Of a stretch of 19,778 nt of DNA, positions 1-6,954 are shown one piece after another. The position numbers and the translations under genes are program-made. The notes beneath the pieces were generated by a model. It searched no databases. It had not been told where the DNA came from and was given only the letters and a program-made list of their open reading frames with translations. This DNA is from Bacillota bacterium (GTDB lineage: Bacteria; Bacillota; Clostridia; Oscillospirales; Ruminococcaceae). The stretch is from NCBI GenBank assembly GCA_023394255.1, contig JAEXAZ010000169.1:1-19778 (forward strand), written 5' to 3'. Within the stretch, counting starts at the first letter, position 1. Every line of letters starts with the position of its first letter.

Positions 1-1980
1 GAATTGGTTGGCGAAAAAAACACGAAAACACACCAAGTGGTCGCTGGCGATGTTGACAGCACGATTGTTCTGGAATTCCAGTATGATCTCATCCCGTATA
101 AGGTGACCTTTAAGCCCGGTGAACACGGCACGCTGGCTGAAGCGGATGGAGACGGCAATGTCGTCAACAATCCCGTTTACTATGGCGATGCGCTGACGGC
201 CCCGGAAGTTACTGTAGCCGACAGTGATGAGGCGGTGTATACGTTCATCGGCTGGGATTCTGATGGTGATGACGATGTGGATTACACCTCAGATAATCTG
301 CCATCTGTTACAGACAGCGCCACCTATACGGCAGTCTACACCAGCAAGGGAGTCTACACCTATACCGTTGAACACTGGATTGAAGGCGAGGAAGAGCCGT
401 TCCTGACCCATAGTGGAACAGCAATTGAAGGCGAAACGGTGTCGGTATCTCCGGAACAGGTTGCCGAGGCGCTGGAACGGCTTGGCAATGAATATCAGAC
501 AGTTGGAAATCCGTATGAAACTTCCATAGTCATTCCGACTGAAGACAACGTCATGATCGTTTATTACGAGAAAAAACCCAACAGCAATATTACCATAGTT
601 CATCAGTACTATCGCAACAACGCAACCTTGGAAAACGAAGTTTCCAAGAATGCAGGAATTGTTGATCCGGGCACAGAGGTCGATGCTGCCAAATATCAGG
701 AGCCGGGCAGCTACACCTATTGGAAGACCGAGTTTGAGCGCGACCCGCTTTCCGAGGACCCCGAGGCTCAAGAAATCCCGCTGATGAGCCGGAAACAGGC
801 ACTGGGAGCTGAGGAACAGGAAACCGCGGCAGAGCTTGAGGCAAAGATCAAGGAAGACCGGGCGCAGATCCTGAAAGATCATCCGGATGCAACAGAAGAT
901 GAAATTGACCAGTGGCTTGCGGAATACAGCGCAACGATGGTTGATGGCCGCTATCAGACACTGAAAGACAAACTGGATGATTTGAATGCCAGAATTTCCG
1001 AGTTGGAGCCGGAAGATAAAGATGATGGCTCCAGCGAAGACAGAAATGACAAATCCAGTGATGAAGCAACCGGCGACGAAACAACCGAAGACCAATCCGA
1101 GGAAAAAGCCGTTGACGACGAAACAACCGAAGACCAATCCGAGGAAAAAGCCGTTGACGACGAAACAGTCGAAGACCAATCCGAGGAAAAAGCCGTTGAC
1201 GACAAAACAACCGATGATCAAGCGGCTGGCGACGAAACAACCGAAGATCAGTCCGAAGAAAAAGCCGTTGATGACGAAACGACTGACGATCAAACGGCTG
1301 ACGACGAAACGACCGATGATCAAACGGCTGACGACGAGACAACCGATGATCAAGCGGCTGACGACGAGACAACCGATGATCAAACGGCTGGCGACGAGAC
1401 AGCTGACAGCGACAAAGAAGACGGTGAAAACGAAGATCAGGCAAAACTTCTCGCTGAACTGAAAAAAGAACGTGCTGAGGGTCAGGATCAGTTTGATGAT
1501 CTTGTGGAAACCAGAGATCAGTATGAATTCCTCAAGCCTCTGTATGCACACACGAAATCACTTTCCGAGCTGACAGGTGTTCCGATGACTCTGGCAGCCA
1601 TGGATGATCAGGTTGCAGAAGAAGCAATTTGGCCGCCGGTAGAAGGAAAGTTCACCTATGAAGAAGGCTATGCTTATACAATTACGATTTCTTATAACCG
1701 GGTCGAACAGAACAACGGCGGCGATGACGATAATGATAATGATGATGACGACGACGATGACGACAGCGGCAACACCGTATCAATCATCAATCCCCGCGTT
1801 CCGCTGTCCCAGCTTCCCAAGGAAGAGCTGGTAACCATCCTCGATCAGGATGTGCCGCTCGGCAATCTGCCGAAGACCGGTGGTTCAGCTGAAAATGCGG
1901 CCGGCAGCCTTGGCGCGATGGCGATGATTCTGGGTGTCCTGATGAAGGTATTCGGAAAATCGCACAAAGACAACCAGTAA
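1..1980 (+). CDS. LPxTG-anchored surface protein with MucBP/InlB-like and acidic repeat regions (5' partial)
   Basis: The reading frame is open from the first base, so the N-terminus lies outside the window; the TTG at 4 is probably an internal Leu. Seen in order: an InlB/Listeria-Bacteroides-repeat-like segment (about nt 79-345, ending in FIGWDSD), a MucBP-like segment (about 352-573, starting YTVEHWIEG), a third segment beginning ITIVHQYY (from about 589), a charged helical stretch (about 800-1020), acidic tandem repeats (1072-1389), a second helical stretch, and an Asp-rich tract (about 1720-1765). The C-terminus has a sorting signal: LPKTGG near nt 1867-1884, a short hydrophobic stretch and the tail KSHKDNQ. 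A sortase would be expected to cleave after Thr and link it to peptidoglycan. It is likely a host- or matrix-facing protein, possibly an adhesin; ligand unknown. A hairpin terminator follows. Confidence 0.85.
   Translation, partial: ELVGEKNTKTHQVVAGDVDSTIVLEFQYDLIPYKVTFKPGEHGTLAEADGDGNVVNNPVYYGDALTAPEVTVADSDEAVYTFIGWDSDGDDDVDYTSDNLPSVTDSATYTAVYTSKGVYTYTVEHWIEGEEEPFLTHSGTAIEGETVSVSPEQVAEALERLGNEYQTVGNPYETSIVIPTEDNVMIVYYEKKPNSNITIVHQYYRNNATLENEVSKNAGIVDPGTEVDAAKYQEPGSYTYWKTEFERDPLSEDPEAQEIPLMSRKQALGAEEQETAAELEAKIKEDRAQILKDHPDATEDEIDQWLAEYSATMVDGRYQTLKDKLDDLNARISELEPEDKDDGSSEDRNDKSSDEATGDETTEDQSEEKAVDDETTEDQSEEKAVDDETVEDQSEEKAVDDKTTDDQAAGDETTEDQSEEKAVDDETTDDQTADDETTDDQTADDETTDDQAADDETTDDQTAGDETADSDKEDGENEDQAKLLAELKKERAEGQDQFDDLVETRDQYEFLKPLYAHTKSLSELTGVPMTLAAMDDQVAEEAIWPPVEGKFTYEEGYAYTITISYNRVEQNNGGDDDNDNDDDDDDDDSGNTVSIINPRVPLSQLPKEELVTILDQDVPLGNLPKTGGSAENAAGSLGAMAMILGVLMKVFGKSHKDNQ
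1072..1389 (+). repeat. In-frame acidic tandem repeats, mixed 14- and 10-residue units
   Basis: Nine consecutive in-frame units lie inside the surface protein. Four are 14 residues of the type DDETTEDQSEEKAV and five are 10 residues of the type DDETTDDQTA. Their order is long, long, long, short, long, then four short. The nucleotide copies (42 bp and 30 bp) are nearly identical, which suggests recent duplication and possible length variation between strains. The encoded tract is highly acidic and probably an extended, disordered stalk. Confidence 0.9.
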
Positions 1981-1993
1981 GCAGTCTAATCAA

Positions 1994-2025
1994 AACAGCC
2001 TCCCCGCAGATGCGGGGGGGCTGTT
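1994..2025. terminator. Rho-independent terminator, probably bidirectional
   Basis: A 14-bp stem (AACAGCCTCCCCGC pairing with GCGGGGGGGCTGTT, one G-U) has a 4-base loop. It is followed on the plus strand by a T-rich stretch and flanked on the minus strand by TTTTG. It sits between the surface protein stop and the stop of the convergent SMR gene, so it can serve both. Confidence 0.85.
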
Positions 2026-2037
2026 CAGCTTCTTTGT

Positions 2038-2379
2038 TTATGCCGCGGCGAGGCAGATTCCGAGCACAATCAGCCCGTATCCAACCCCTTTTTTTAGCGA
2101 CAGCGGTTCATGATACAACAGAATACCGAAAAAGCCGATAAACAGGTAACTGGATGCGGAAAATAGAGGGGCGGCGCTCAGCGGGACTGTACGGTATGCC
2201 AGCACGGTCAGCAGCGAAGACGTCAGCATCAATGCGTAGCCGCTGACGACATGCCGGTTCAGATATTCCGCAAAAAAGTTTTTGCGGGAGAGGCTGGCGG
2301 AGGCTTTGAGCATCAACTGGCCGGCGACAGCCAGAAATACCCCCAAGAGGTAAAGCAGCAAGCCGATTCTATGATTCAT
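2038..2379 (-). CDS. SMR/EamA-family half-transporter, second of a pair (ArnE/ArnF-like)
   Basis: This 113-residue protein has four predicted membrane segments and almost no soluble part. Early GQLMLK and the C-terminal segment LLYHEPLSLKKGVGYGLIVLGI are typical of small EamA/SMR proteins. Its start overlaps the end of the upstream partner gene by 11 bases, so the two are translationally coupled and probably form a heterodimer. Paired SMR proteins of this kind include drug or guanidinium exporters and ArnE/ArnF, which flip undecaprenyl-phosphate-linked aminoarabinose. The presence elsewhere in the window of an aminotransferase, a DPM-like glycosyltransferase and a GT-C enzyme makes a lipid-linked sugar flippase an attractive but unproven role. 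Confidence 0.8.
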   Translation of the reverse strand: MNHRIGLLLYLLGVFLAVAGQLMLKASASLSRKNFFAEYLNRHVVSGYALMLTSSLLTVLAYRTVPLSAAPLFSASSYLFIGFFGILLYHEPLSLKKGVGYGLIVLGICLAAA

Positions 2380-2713
2380 TGCTGATCACCAGTCCGACGC
2401 CCGCGGCAATGACTGCCGCTGAAAGCAGCTGCCTTGGGCTGATTGTTTCGCCGAAAAAACAGGTGCCCCAAATCATGGACCATATGGCCGCCATGCCTTT
2501 GCCGGCGTAAGCGGTTGTAATAGGCAGGCGCTTGAGCAGCTGTTGCCAGATCACCGCGTAGACAGCCATGATGCAGAGCGCGAGACCGTAATAACACCAA
2601 AAACTCCAGGAAAAAAACGGTTTGCCGGCGGCCAGCTTGCTGCATAATCCGGCAATCGAAAAGAGAAAGACATTCGCCTGCAGAATCAGTAATGCGCTTT
2701 TGGGGGTTTGCAT
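2369..2713 (-). CDS. SMR/EamA-family half-transporter, first of a pair (ArnE/ArnF-like)
   Basis: A 114-residue protein with four predicted membrane segments; the last part (FFGETISPRQLLSAAVIAAG) is the usual EamA/SMR ending. The ATG at 2713 is chosen over the longer frame because GGAGG lies 6-7 bases upstream, while an upstream ATG at 2749 has no such site and would add a non-hydrophobic leader. It is the first gene of the pair and overlaps the second by 11 bases. The flavoprotein gene ends 61 bases upstream on the same strand, with a GC-rich hairpin between, so the pair may be transcribed alone or by read-through from the sulfur operon. Substrate unknown: lipid-linked sugar, polyamine or drug are all possible. 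Confidence 0.8.
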   Translation of the reverse strand: MQTPKSALLILQANVFLFSIAGLCSKLAAGKPFFSWSFWCYYGLALCIMAVYAVIWQQLLKRLPITTAYAGKGMAAIWSMIWGTCFFGETISPRQLLSAAVIAAGVGLVISNES

Positions 2714-2737
2714 AGCTATCCTCCATAATGCAGAGCA

Positions 2738-2759
2738 GGAGCGGGACAAAGCCCGCTCC
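2738..2759. terminator. GC-rich hairpin between flavoprotein and SMR genes (weak terminator candidate)
   Basis: A perfect 8-bp stem (GGAGCGGG with CCCGCTCC) has a 6-base loop just after the stop of the flavoprotein gene. No T-run follows it on the minus strand, so termination may be partial or absent. Confidence 0.4.
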
Positions 2760-2774
2760 CGTTGCTTTATTCGA

Positions 2775-4004
2775 TCAGCATTCCATCAGTTTTTCAATTG
2801 TCTCAACCGTAAGCGGGCCGGTTACACATTTCATAACCTTACCGCACTTTACGCATACGACGCAGGGGGTTTCGCTGACGCCAAGACGGTTGGCGATTCC
2901 TTCCGACTTGTAAATATCCGCTTTGGTAACCCTGACATCTTCGGCATGTTTTTCCTCAAACTGCTCGATGACAGGCAGCAGTTCGCGGCAGACGGGGTCA
3001 ACCGCGTTCCAGACGTATACGATGCCCGGCTTATCGCCGCTCATGATCTGATTTTGAAAGACCGCGCTTTCCGCGATATATTTTTCCGCGGAATAGCCCG
3101 CGATCGCTCCGTCGCCGACAGCGGTCGCGACCTGCTTGAGGAATTTGTCGCGCACATCGCCCGCGGCGAAAACACCCGGGATTCTGGTTTCCATCTTCTC
3201 ATTGGTAATCAGGTAGCCGCCGCGGTTCATATCGACCATACCCTTAAACAGTTCGGTATTGGGCAGGTAGCCGATAAAGATAAAGCAGGTGTCGACCGGA
3301 ATGTCCACAATATCCCCGGTTTTCACGTTTTTGAGCGCGACCGATTTCAAATGTTCGTCATCGCCTCTGAATTCATCCACAGTCGTATTCCAGACGAATT
3401 CCATTTTTGGATTCTGCATGGCTTCGTTTTTCGCGATTTCATTGCAGTCCATGACGCCTTCGTCATGCATGACGGAGACAATCACTTTATTTGCAAATTT
3501 TGTGAGGAACATGCCCTCCTCGATTGCGGCGTCGCCGCTGCCGATCACCATAACGGTCTTTCCGGTATTTGCGGCCGCGTCGCAGGTGGCGCAGAACGAG
3601 ATCCCCTTGTCATAGAGATATTTTTCCTCGCTCTTAGCGCCGGTAAGGCGGGGCTTTCCGCCCGACGCGAGAATCACAACCTTGCATTCATAGCGGTTGC
3701 GGAAGGTTTCGACGGCTTTGACGTCCCCCTCCAGGCTGACGGATTTCACATCGGTCAGCTTAAACTGGACGCCGAATTTTTTCGCCTGCTTATGGAACAG
3801 CTCCATCAGGCCGATCCCGGAGCTTCCTTCCGGAAATCCGGGATAGTTTTCGATCTCGTTTGTATAAGTTGCAAGGCCGCCGACGAGGGCCTTTTCGATA
3901 ATCAGTGTCTTCAAACGGGCGCGCCCGCAGTAAATACCGGCGGTAAGTCCGGCGGCGCCGCCGCCGATAATCACGACGTCATATTGCTCCACTTTCTTTT
4001 CCAT
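2775..4004 (-). CDS. Thioredoxin-reductase-like flavoprotein with degenerate C-terminal thioredoxin-like domain
   Basis: A 409-residue protein. FAD-binding GGGAAG is at residues 14-19, redox motif CATC at 138-141, and the pyridine-nucleotide-type GSGDAA at 155-160. FAADG-like AAGDVRDK near the end of the reductase part fits the TrxB family. Two departures are visible. The HRRxxxR segment that gives NADPH specificity in TrxB reads MHDEGVM here. From about residue 327 a thioredoxin-like domain is fused, but the CGPC site reads DPVC (336-339), leaving only the second Cys. Four more Cys follow the cis-Pro position (381, 384, 387, 393) and the protein ends in Cys409. ATG 4004 is preceded by GGGAGG; an upstream ATG at 4052 lacks a good site. 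It is the last gene of the YeeE/TusA operon, so a role in reducing persulfides or disulfides on the sulfur relay is inferred. The electron donor is uncertain. Confidence 0.85.
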   Translation of the reverse strand: MEKKVEQYDVVIIGGGAAGLTAGIYCGRARLKTLIIEKALVGGLATYTNEIENYPGFPEGSSGIGLMELFHKQAKKFGVQFKLTDVKSVSLEGDVKAVETFRNRYECKVVILASGGKPRLTGAKSEEKYLYDKGISFCATCDAAANTGKTVMVIGSGDAAIEEGMFLTKFANKVIVSVMHDEGVMDCNEIAKNEAMQNPKMEFVWNTTVDEFRGDDEHLKSVALKNVKTGDIVDIPVDTCFIFIGYLPNTELFKGMVDMNRGGYLITNEKMETRIPGVFAAGDVRDKFLKQVATAVGDGAIAGYSAEKYIAESAVFQNQIMSGDKPGIVYVWNAVDPVCRELLPVIEQFEEKHAEDVRVTKADIYKSEGIANRLGVSETPCVVCVKCGKVMKCVTGPLTVETIEKLMEC

Positions 4005-4100
4005 ACGAATACCTCCCGATTCTGTTTTGGGGCTGTTTTTGACAACACCCAATCAAGCCGTCGGCAGAAGGCCGACAACGATGTTTTGATTTTGCTTTAT

Positions 4101-4147
4101 ATAGACAGATGGAGGCCTTTGTTATCCCAAAGACCTCCATTGTCTAT
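4101..4147. other. Long intercistronic hairpin between YeeE-half and flavoprotein genes
   Basis: A near-perfect inverted repeat of about 20 bp per arm (ATAGACA...GGAGG...CTTTG against CAAAG...CCTCC...TGTCTAT, one bulge, one mismatch) has a 6-base loop. A second perfect hairpin, GTCGGC-AGAAG-GCCGAC, is at 4060-4076. Neither has a proper T-run on the minus strand. In the 158-base gap inside an otherwise compact operon they could act in mRNA processing, differential stability or attenuation. Confidence 0.6.
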
Positions 4148-4162
4148 CAGCGAATAGCAAAA

Positions 4163-4723
4163 TTACATAAAAAATTTGGTCAGCAGCTTGCTTCCGATAA
4201 ACGCGCCCGCGAACAGGGAAACCGCGAACACCCAGCCGGACAGGGACATCGAAGCGATGCCGCTGAACAATGCGCCGATGTTACAGCCGCCGGCAAGCCT
4301 GGCACCGTAACCCATCAGCAGCCCGCCGCAGACAGCCGCTACAATTTGGCGGGCGGATTTGATTTTCTTGAATTTAAATTGCGAAGCCAGTAAAGTCGCC
4401 AGCAGGGCGCCGAAGATAATGCCGATATTCTGCCAGCTGCCGGGATTGCTCAGAAAGCCGTTGTCCAGAGTTGTCTGCGCGCTCGCGGAGGAAAAATAGT
4501 ACCATTTATCCACGTTGCCGCCAAACAGCCGGAACAGCCAGGCTCCCCAGTTTGTAAAGGTGCCGGTTATGCCCCACGGATTACCGGAATAAGCAAAAAT
4601 CGCGATATTGAACAGCGCGAGCAAAACCGCGCCGGTTACATAGCTGAACGGATTTTTAAAAAACTGGATATAATACCGGTTTTTCGAAATCTTTTTCCAG
4701 AATTCTTCCAAGTAAAATGACAC
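4163..4723 (-). CDS. Half-length YeeE/YedE-family (DUF395) sulfur transporter subunit
   Basis: A 186-residue membrane protein with about four to five hydrophobic segments. It carries GNPWGITG (residues 48-55) and ARLAGGCNIG (141-150, Cys147), both characteristic of the YeeE/YedE family; E. coli-type YeeE (TsuA) takes up thiosulfate by relaying it over conserved cysteines. Full-length members have roughly 330-350 residues with two pseudo-symmetric halves. Here each half is a separate gene, and the partner is the 230-residue protein two genes upstream. The GTG at 4723 is the only plausible early start, with a weak AAAGG just upstream. A TusA-like gene ends 47 bases before it. Import of thiosulfate or another sulfane-sulfur species is inferred; a selenium-related role, known for some YedE proteins, is an alternative. 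Confidence 0.85.
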   Translation of the reverse strand: MSFYLEEFWKKISKNRYYIQFFKNPFSYVTGAVLLALFNIAIFAYSGNPWGITGTFTNWGAWLFRLFGGNVDKWYYFSSASAQTTLDNGFLSNPGSWQNIGIIFGALLATLLASQFKFKKIKSARQIVAAVCGGLLMGYGARLAGGCNIGALFSGIASMSLSGWVFAVSLFAGAFIGSKLLTKFFM

Positions 4724-4770
4724 CTGCCTTTCGAATCAAAATAGAAGGCCGTCCGAACACAGTCAGGCGC

Positions 4771-4998
4771 TCATTTAGTCTTTTCAATGGTCAGGTCCCA
4801 TTCTCCGTCGTCTACTTCTTCCACTTCGACGTTGTAGCCTTCTTTTCTGGCCCAGTCGGGAATATTTTTCATCGCGCAGCTGTGGTCAATATGTACGGTC
4901 AGCACATCTCCGACAGCCATCGAAGCAATCTTTTTCTGGGCTTTCACCAGCGGGACGGGGCAAACCTCTCCTAAGCAGTCAAGTTCAAATTCAGCCAT
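4771..4998 (-). CDS. tusA: TusA/SirA/YeeD-family sulfur carrier protein
   Basis: A 75-residue protein, the usual size of the family, with the signature CPVP at residues 13-16 in CLGEVCPVPLVKA. In TusA-type proteins this Cys carries a persulfide, and in YeeD (TsuB) it helps YeeE take up thiosulfate. A second motif, DHSC (Cys41), is shared with the other TusA-like protein in this window. ATG 4998 is chosen; the adjacent ATG at 5001 is equally possible, as AAGGAGG sits 5 or 8 bases upstream. The gene lies between the two YeeE/YedE halves, with gaps of 45 and 47 bases, so co-transcription and a direct sulfur handover from the transporter are likely. Confidence 0.9.
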   Translation of the reverse strand: MAEFELDCLGEVCPVPLVKAQKKIASMAVGDVLTVHIDHSCAMKNIPDWARKEGYNVEVEEVDDGEWDLTIEKTK

Positions 4999-5043
4999 CA
5001 TAAAATCCTCCTTCAATTATATCAATCGTACAAGCAAATGAAC

Positions 5044-5736
5044 TTATTCCTCATCGGTAATATGCAGTTTTTTGCGTTCCCAGAGATCCGCCGCGATATA
5101 CAGGGCGAAAATCAGCAGGAGCTGGAGCACAACCGCGCCAAACCATCCGAATACGTCCGGCAGAAACACTTTTTTGCCGCTGGCTACAAAATTGACACTC
5201 CAGAAGCCCATATCGTGCGCGCCCCAGAGGGAACCGACGACAAAGAAAACGAGCGCGAGCGTGTTGACCGCAAAACCCTCGCCGACACGCATCAAAGTTC
5301 CAGAGGCGCAGCCTCCGGCGATGACCATGCCGATACCGAACAGAACCCCTCCCAACACCGTCGCAAAGCTGACCGGCTGGATAAAGCCCTGGCCGGGAAC
5401 CGGCTGGCCGCCCGCAAACGCGCTGTATTTGATTGCGGCGAACCCGATTGTCGAAACTGCAAAAGCAACCAGGACCGCTTTGGTCAGCGTGGTCGTACCT
5501 GTCAAAACCGGATCACGCATGGATGCTGTAAAACAGAACCTGGATTTTTGAAGGATAAAGCCAAAACAACCCCCAAAAACCCAGAACATGGCAACCTGGC
5601 TGGAGCGGGAAAGGAGCAGAATACCAACCACAACCATCAGCACAAAAACAAGAAGCGCCACCGGGAGCTGGCTTTTTTTCGGCTTTCTCTTTGGCCTTGC
5701 AGGGCGCGGAGCCGCTTCTGTTTTGTTTTCCGACAT
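5044..5736 (-). CDS. Half-length YeeE/YedE-family (DUF395) sulfur transporter subunit, first gene of operon
   Basis: A 230-residue protein with a basic, Pro/Lys-rich cytoplasmic N-terminus (about residues 1-22) followed by about five hydrophobic segments. It shows KSRFCFT (Cys68) and VIAGGCASGTLMRVGEG (Cys143), the family's conserved Cys motif. ATG 5736 follows AGGAGG at 7 bases; the upstream ATG at 5757 has no site. With the 186-residue gene downstream it provides two GGC-type Cys motifs, as in one full-length YeeE, so a heteromeric channel is inferred. It is the promoter-proximal gene of the operon and is transcribed divergently from the LysR gene, which suggests control by that regulator. 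Substrate probably thiosulfate or sulfane sulfur. Confidence 0.85.
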   Translation of the reverse strand: MSENKTEAAPRPARPKRKPKKSQLPVALLVFVLMVVVGILLLSRSSQVAMFWVFGGCFGFILQKSRFCFTASMRDPVLTGTTTLTKAVLVAFAVSTIGFAAIKYSAFAGGQPVPGQGFIQPVSFATVLGGVLFGIGMVIAGGCASGTLMRVGEGFAVNTLALVFFVVGSLWGAHDMGFWSVNFVASGKKVFLPDVFGWFGAVVLQLLLIFALYIAADLWERKKLHITDEE

Positions 5737-5773
5737 CTCTGTACCTCCTTTGTTCAAGACTTGAAGCTTTCAA

Positions 5774-5787
5774 ATAACGGTTTACTA
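5774..5787. promoter_or_regulatory. 14-base element shared with rhodanese operon upstream region (candidate operator)
   Basis: ATAACGGTTTACTA here is identical to 14751-14764. It lies 38-51 bases upstream of the YeeE-half start, right at or just after the predicted transcription start. Orientation relative to transcription is opposite at the two sites. It is a candidate binding site for the adjacent LysR regulator or another sulfur-responsive factor. Confidence 0.45.
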
Positions 5788-5795
5788 TGCGTATG

Positions 5796-5824
5796 ATTAT
5801 AACATGTTGTTAATAAATTGACTA
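5796..5824 (-). promoter_or_regulatory. Predicted sigma-A-type promoter of the YeeE/TusA operon
   Basis: On the minus strand a perfect TATAAT (5796-5801) has a weak -35, TAGTCA (5819-5824, 4 of 6), at 17-base spacing. The predicted start is near 5788. A weak -35 fits an activator-dependent promoter, as expected next to a LysR gene. The imperfect palindrome around AACATGTT overlaps the spacer. Confidence 0.55.
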
Positions 5825-5977
5825 TTTAATGTGCTTATGCAATATAATGAGTTGTTATGGAATATCTGTCCCGCATAACGAAGAATTGCCTGTATATGGG
5901 CTTTCTGCGCTGTCTGATATAAAATTATGACGGCCGGCCGAGATTTATCCCCGGGGGTTTCTTCTTTTTTGGTTTGC

Positions 5978-5986
5978 TGGTATAAT
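5978..5986 (+). promoter_or_regulatory. Predicted extended -10 promoter of the LysR gene
   Basis: TGGTATAAT is an extended -10 with a full consensus TATAAT, about 57 bases before the LysR start codon. No good -35 is present, which is tolerable with an extended -10. The 285-base divergent region 5758-6042 otherwise shows only AT-rich sequence plus the 14-base element; no RNA leader structure was recognised. Confidence 0.55.
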
Positions 5987-6042
5987 AAGATGCAATAGCA
6001 AATGTTAATTAATTATCACATAGATGGAAAGGGGCCGGTTCC

Positions 6043-6942
6043 ATGCAGCTGGAACATATTATTCTGTTCAGCAAAATTGCAAATGAAAAAAGTATTTCAA
6101 AAGTCGCCGCCGCAAGCCATATTTCGCAGCCGGCCCTCAGCCAGCAGATGCAGCGTCTGGAGGAAGAAGTGGGGCTCAAGCTGTTTGAACGCAGCAACCG
6201 GGGGATAGAACTGACCGATGCCGGACGTGTCATGCAGAAGTATGCGCATCAGCTCATCCGCTCCTATGAGAGCTTCCGGGAAGAAATCGACAACCTCCAG
6301 CATAACAGCGGGACCTACCGGATCGCATCCACCTCCGTGGCGGGCAATTATACGCTCCCCTGCACATTGTTTAAATTGAAAAATAAGTTCCCGAAGTTCC
6401 AGTTCTCGCTCGCCTCCATGCCGTCGAAGGAGGTCGTCCGGCAGATTCTGGATGACCGGGCGGACGTAGGCTTTGTGGTGGGAACTGTTGAGGAACCGGG
6501 CCTTGTCTGTAAAAAGGCGTTTTCCGACGTCATTCATTTGGTAGCCGCAAAGGACTATCATGTAAAGGAGCATATCAGCATTGAGGCGCTGGAAAAATAT
6601 CCGCTGATTATGCTCAACGAAAATTTCAGCTCCTACCGCATGCTGCTCGACCAGATTAAAAATATGGGCTACAATATCGATGATTTCCAGGTGCTTTACC
6701 ATCTGGATTCCACCGAGTCGGTCAAAGCCTCTGTCATCGGAAAATACGGCATGGCGTTCCTGCCGCATATGGCGGTGAAAAAAGAGCTTTACCTCCAGCA
6801 GCTGAAAATTGTGGAAGCGGACGATCTGCACCTGGTTTATGACGTTTCCATGGTGTATAAAACGAAAGACCCTTCTTCCAGCAACCTGATCCGGAATGTC
6901 ACCAAATATTTTGAGCATATTGTTAATTCTTCGATCTGCTGA
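6043..6942 (+). CDS. LysR-family transcriptional regulator, candidate sulfur regulator
   Basis: A 299-residue protein of standard LysR length. The winged helix-turn-helix is in residues about 1-60, with the recognition region SHISQPALSQQMQRLEEEVG and LKLFERSNRGIELTDAG. An effector-binding domain of two alpha/beta lobes spans about 90-295 (IASTSVAGNYTLP onwards). Similarity in style to CysL/CysB-type regulators is suggested by context only. GGAAAGGGGCC precedes the ATG. It is divergent from the YeeE/TusA operon and convergent, 12 bases apart, with the second TusA-like gene, an arrangement typical of a LysR protein controlling its neighbour. The co-effector is unknown; a reduced-sulfur metabolite or O-acetylserine would be reasonable. 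Confidence 0.9.
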   Translation: MQLEHIILFSKIANEKSISKVAAASHISQPALSQQMQRLEEEVGLKLFERSNRGIELTDAGRVMQKYAHQLIRSYESFREEIDNLQHNSGTYRIASTSVAGNYTLPCTLFKLKNKFPKFQFSLASMPSKEVVRQILDDRADVGFVVGTVEEPGLVCKKAFSDVIHLVAAKDYHVKEHISIEALEKYPLIMLNENFSSYRMLLDQIKNMGYNIDDFQVLYHLDSTESVKASVIGKYGMAFLPHMAVKKELYLQQLKIVEADDLHLVYDVSMVYKTKDPSSSNLIRNVTKYFEHIVNSSIC

Positions 6943-6954
6943 ATCAACAGAAGA

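Noticed and set aside
289..1551. Long minus-strand open frame of 420 codons opposite the surface protein
   Set aside because: It is the mirror of the acidic repeat tract, giving artificial hydrophobic repeats; no ribosome site, and the plus frame has a clear family signature and sorting signal.
2622..4157. Plus-strand open frame of 511 codons across the flavoprotein gene
   Set aside because: It lies antisense to a gene with complete FAD and CATC motifs; its translation has no recognisable domain.
4771..4998. Reading the TusA/YeeE set as the selenium genes yedF/yedE
   Set aside because: YedF of selenium metabolism is about 190 residues with an added DsrE-like domain; both TusA-like proteins here are only 75-76 residues, and no other selenium gene is visible. 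Kept only as an alternative.
5038..5796. Plus-strand frame of 252 codons opposite the YeeE half
   Set aside because: The translation is low-complexity and polar, and the minus frame has conserved YeeE motifs and AGGAGG.
5930..5957. GGCCGGCC and CCCCGGGG palindromes in the divergent LysR region
   Set aside because: Short GC palindromes in an otherwise AT-rich gap; no partner sequence or known element recognised.
6097..6918. Minus-strand frame of 273 codons opposite the LysR gene
   Set aside because: Shadow of the LysR coding sequence; no start signals or family resemblance.
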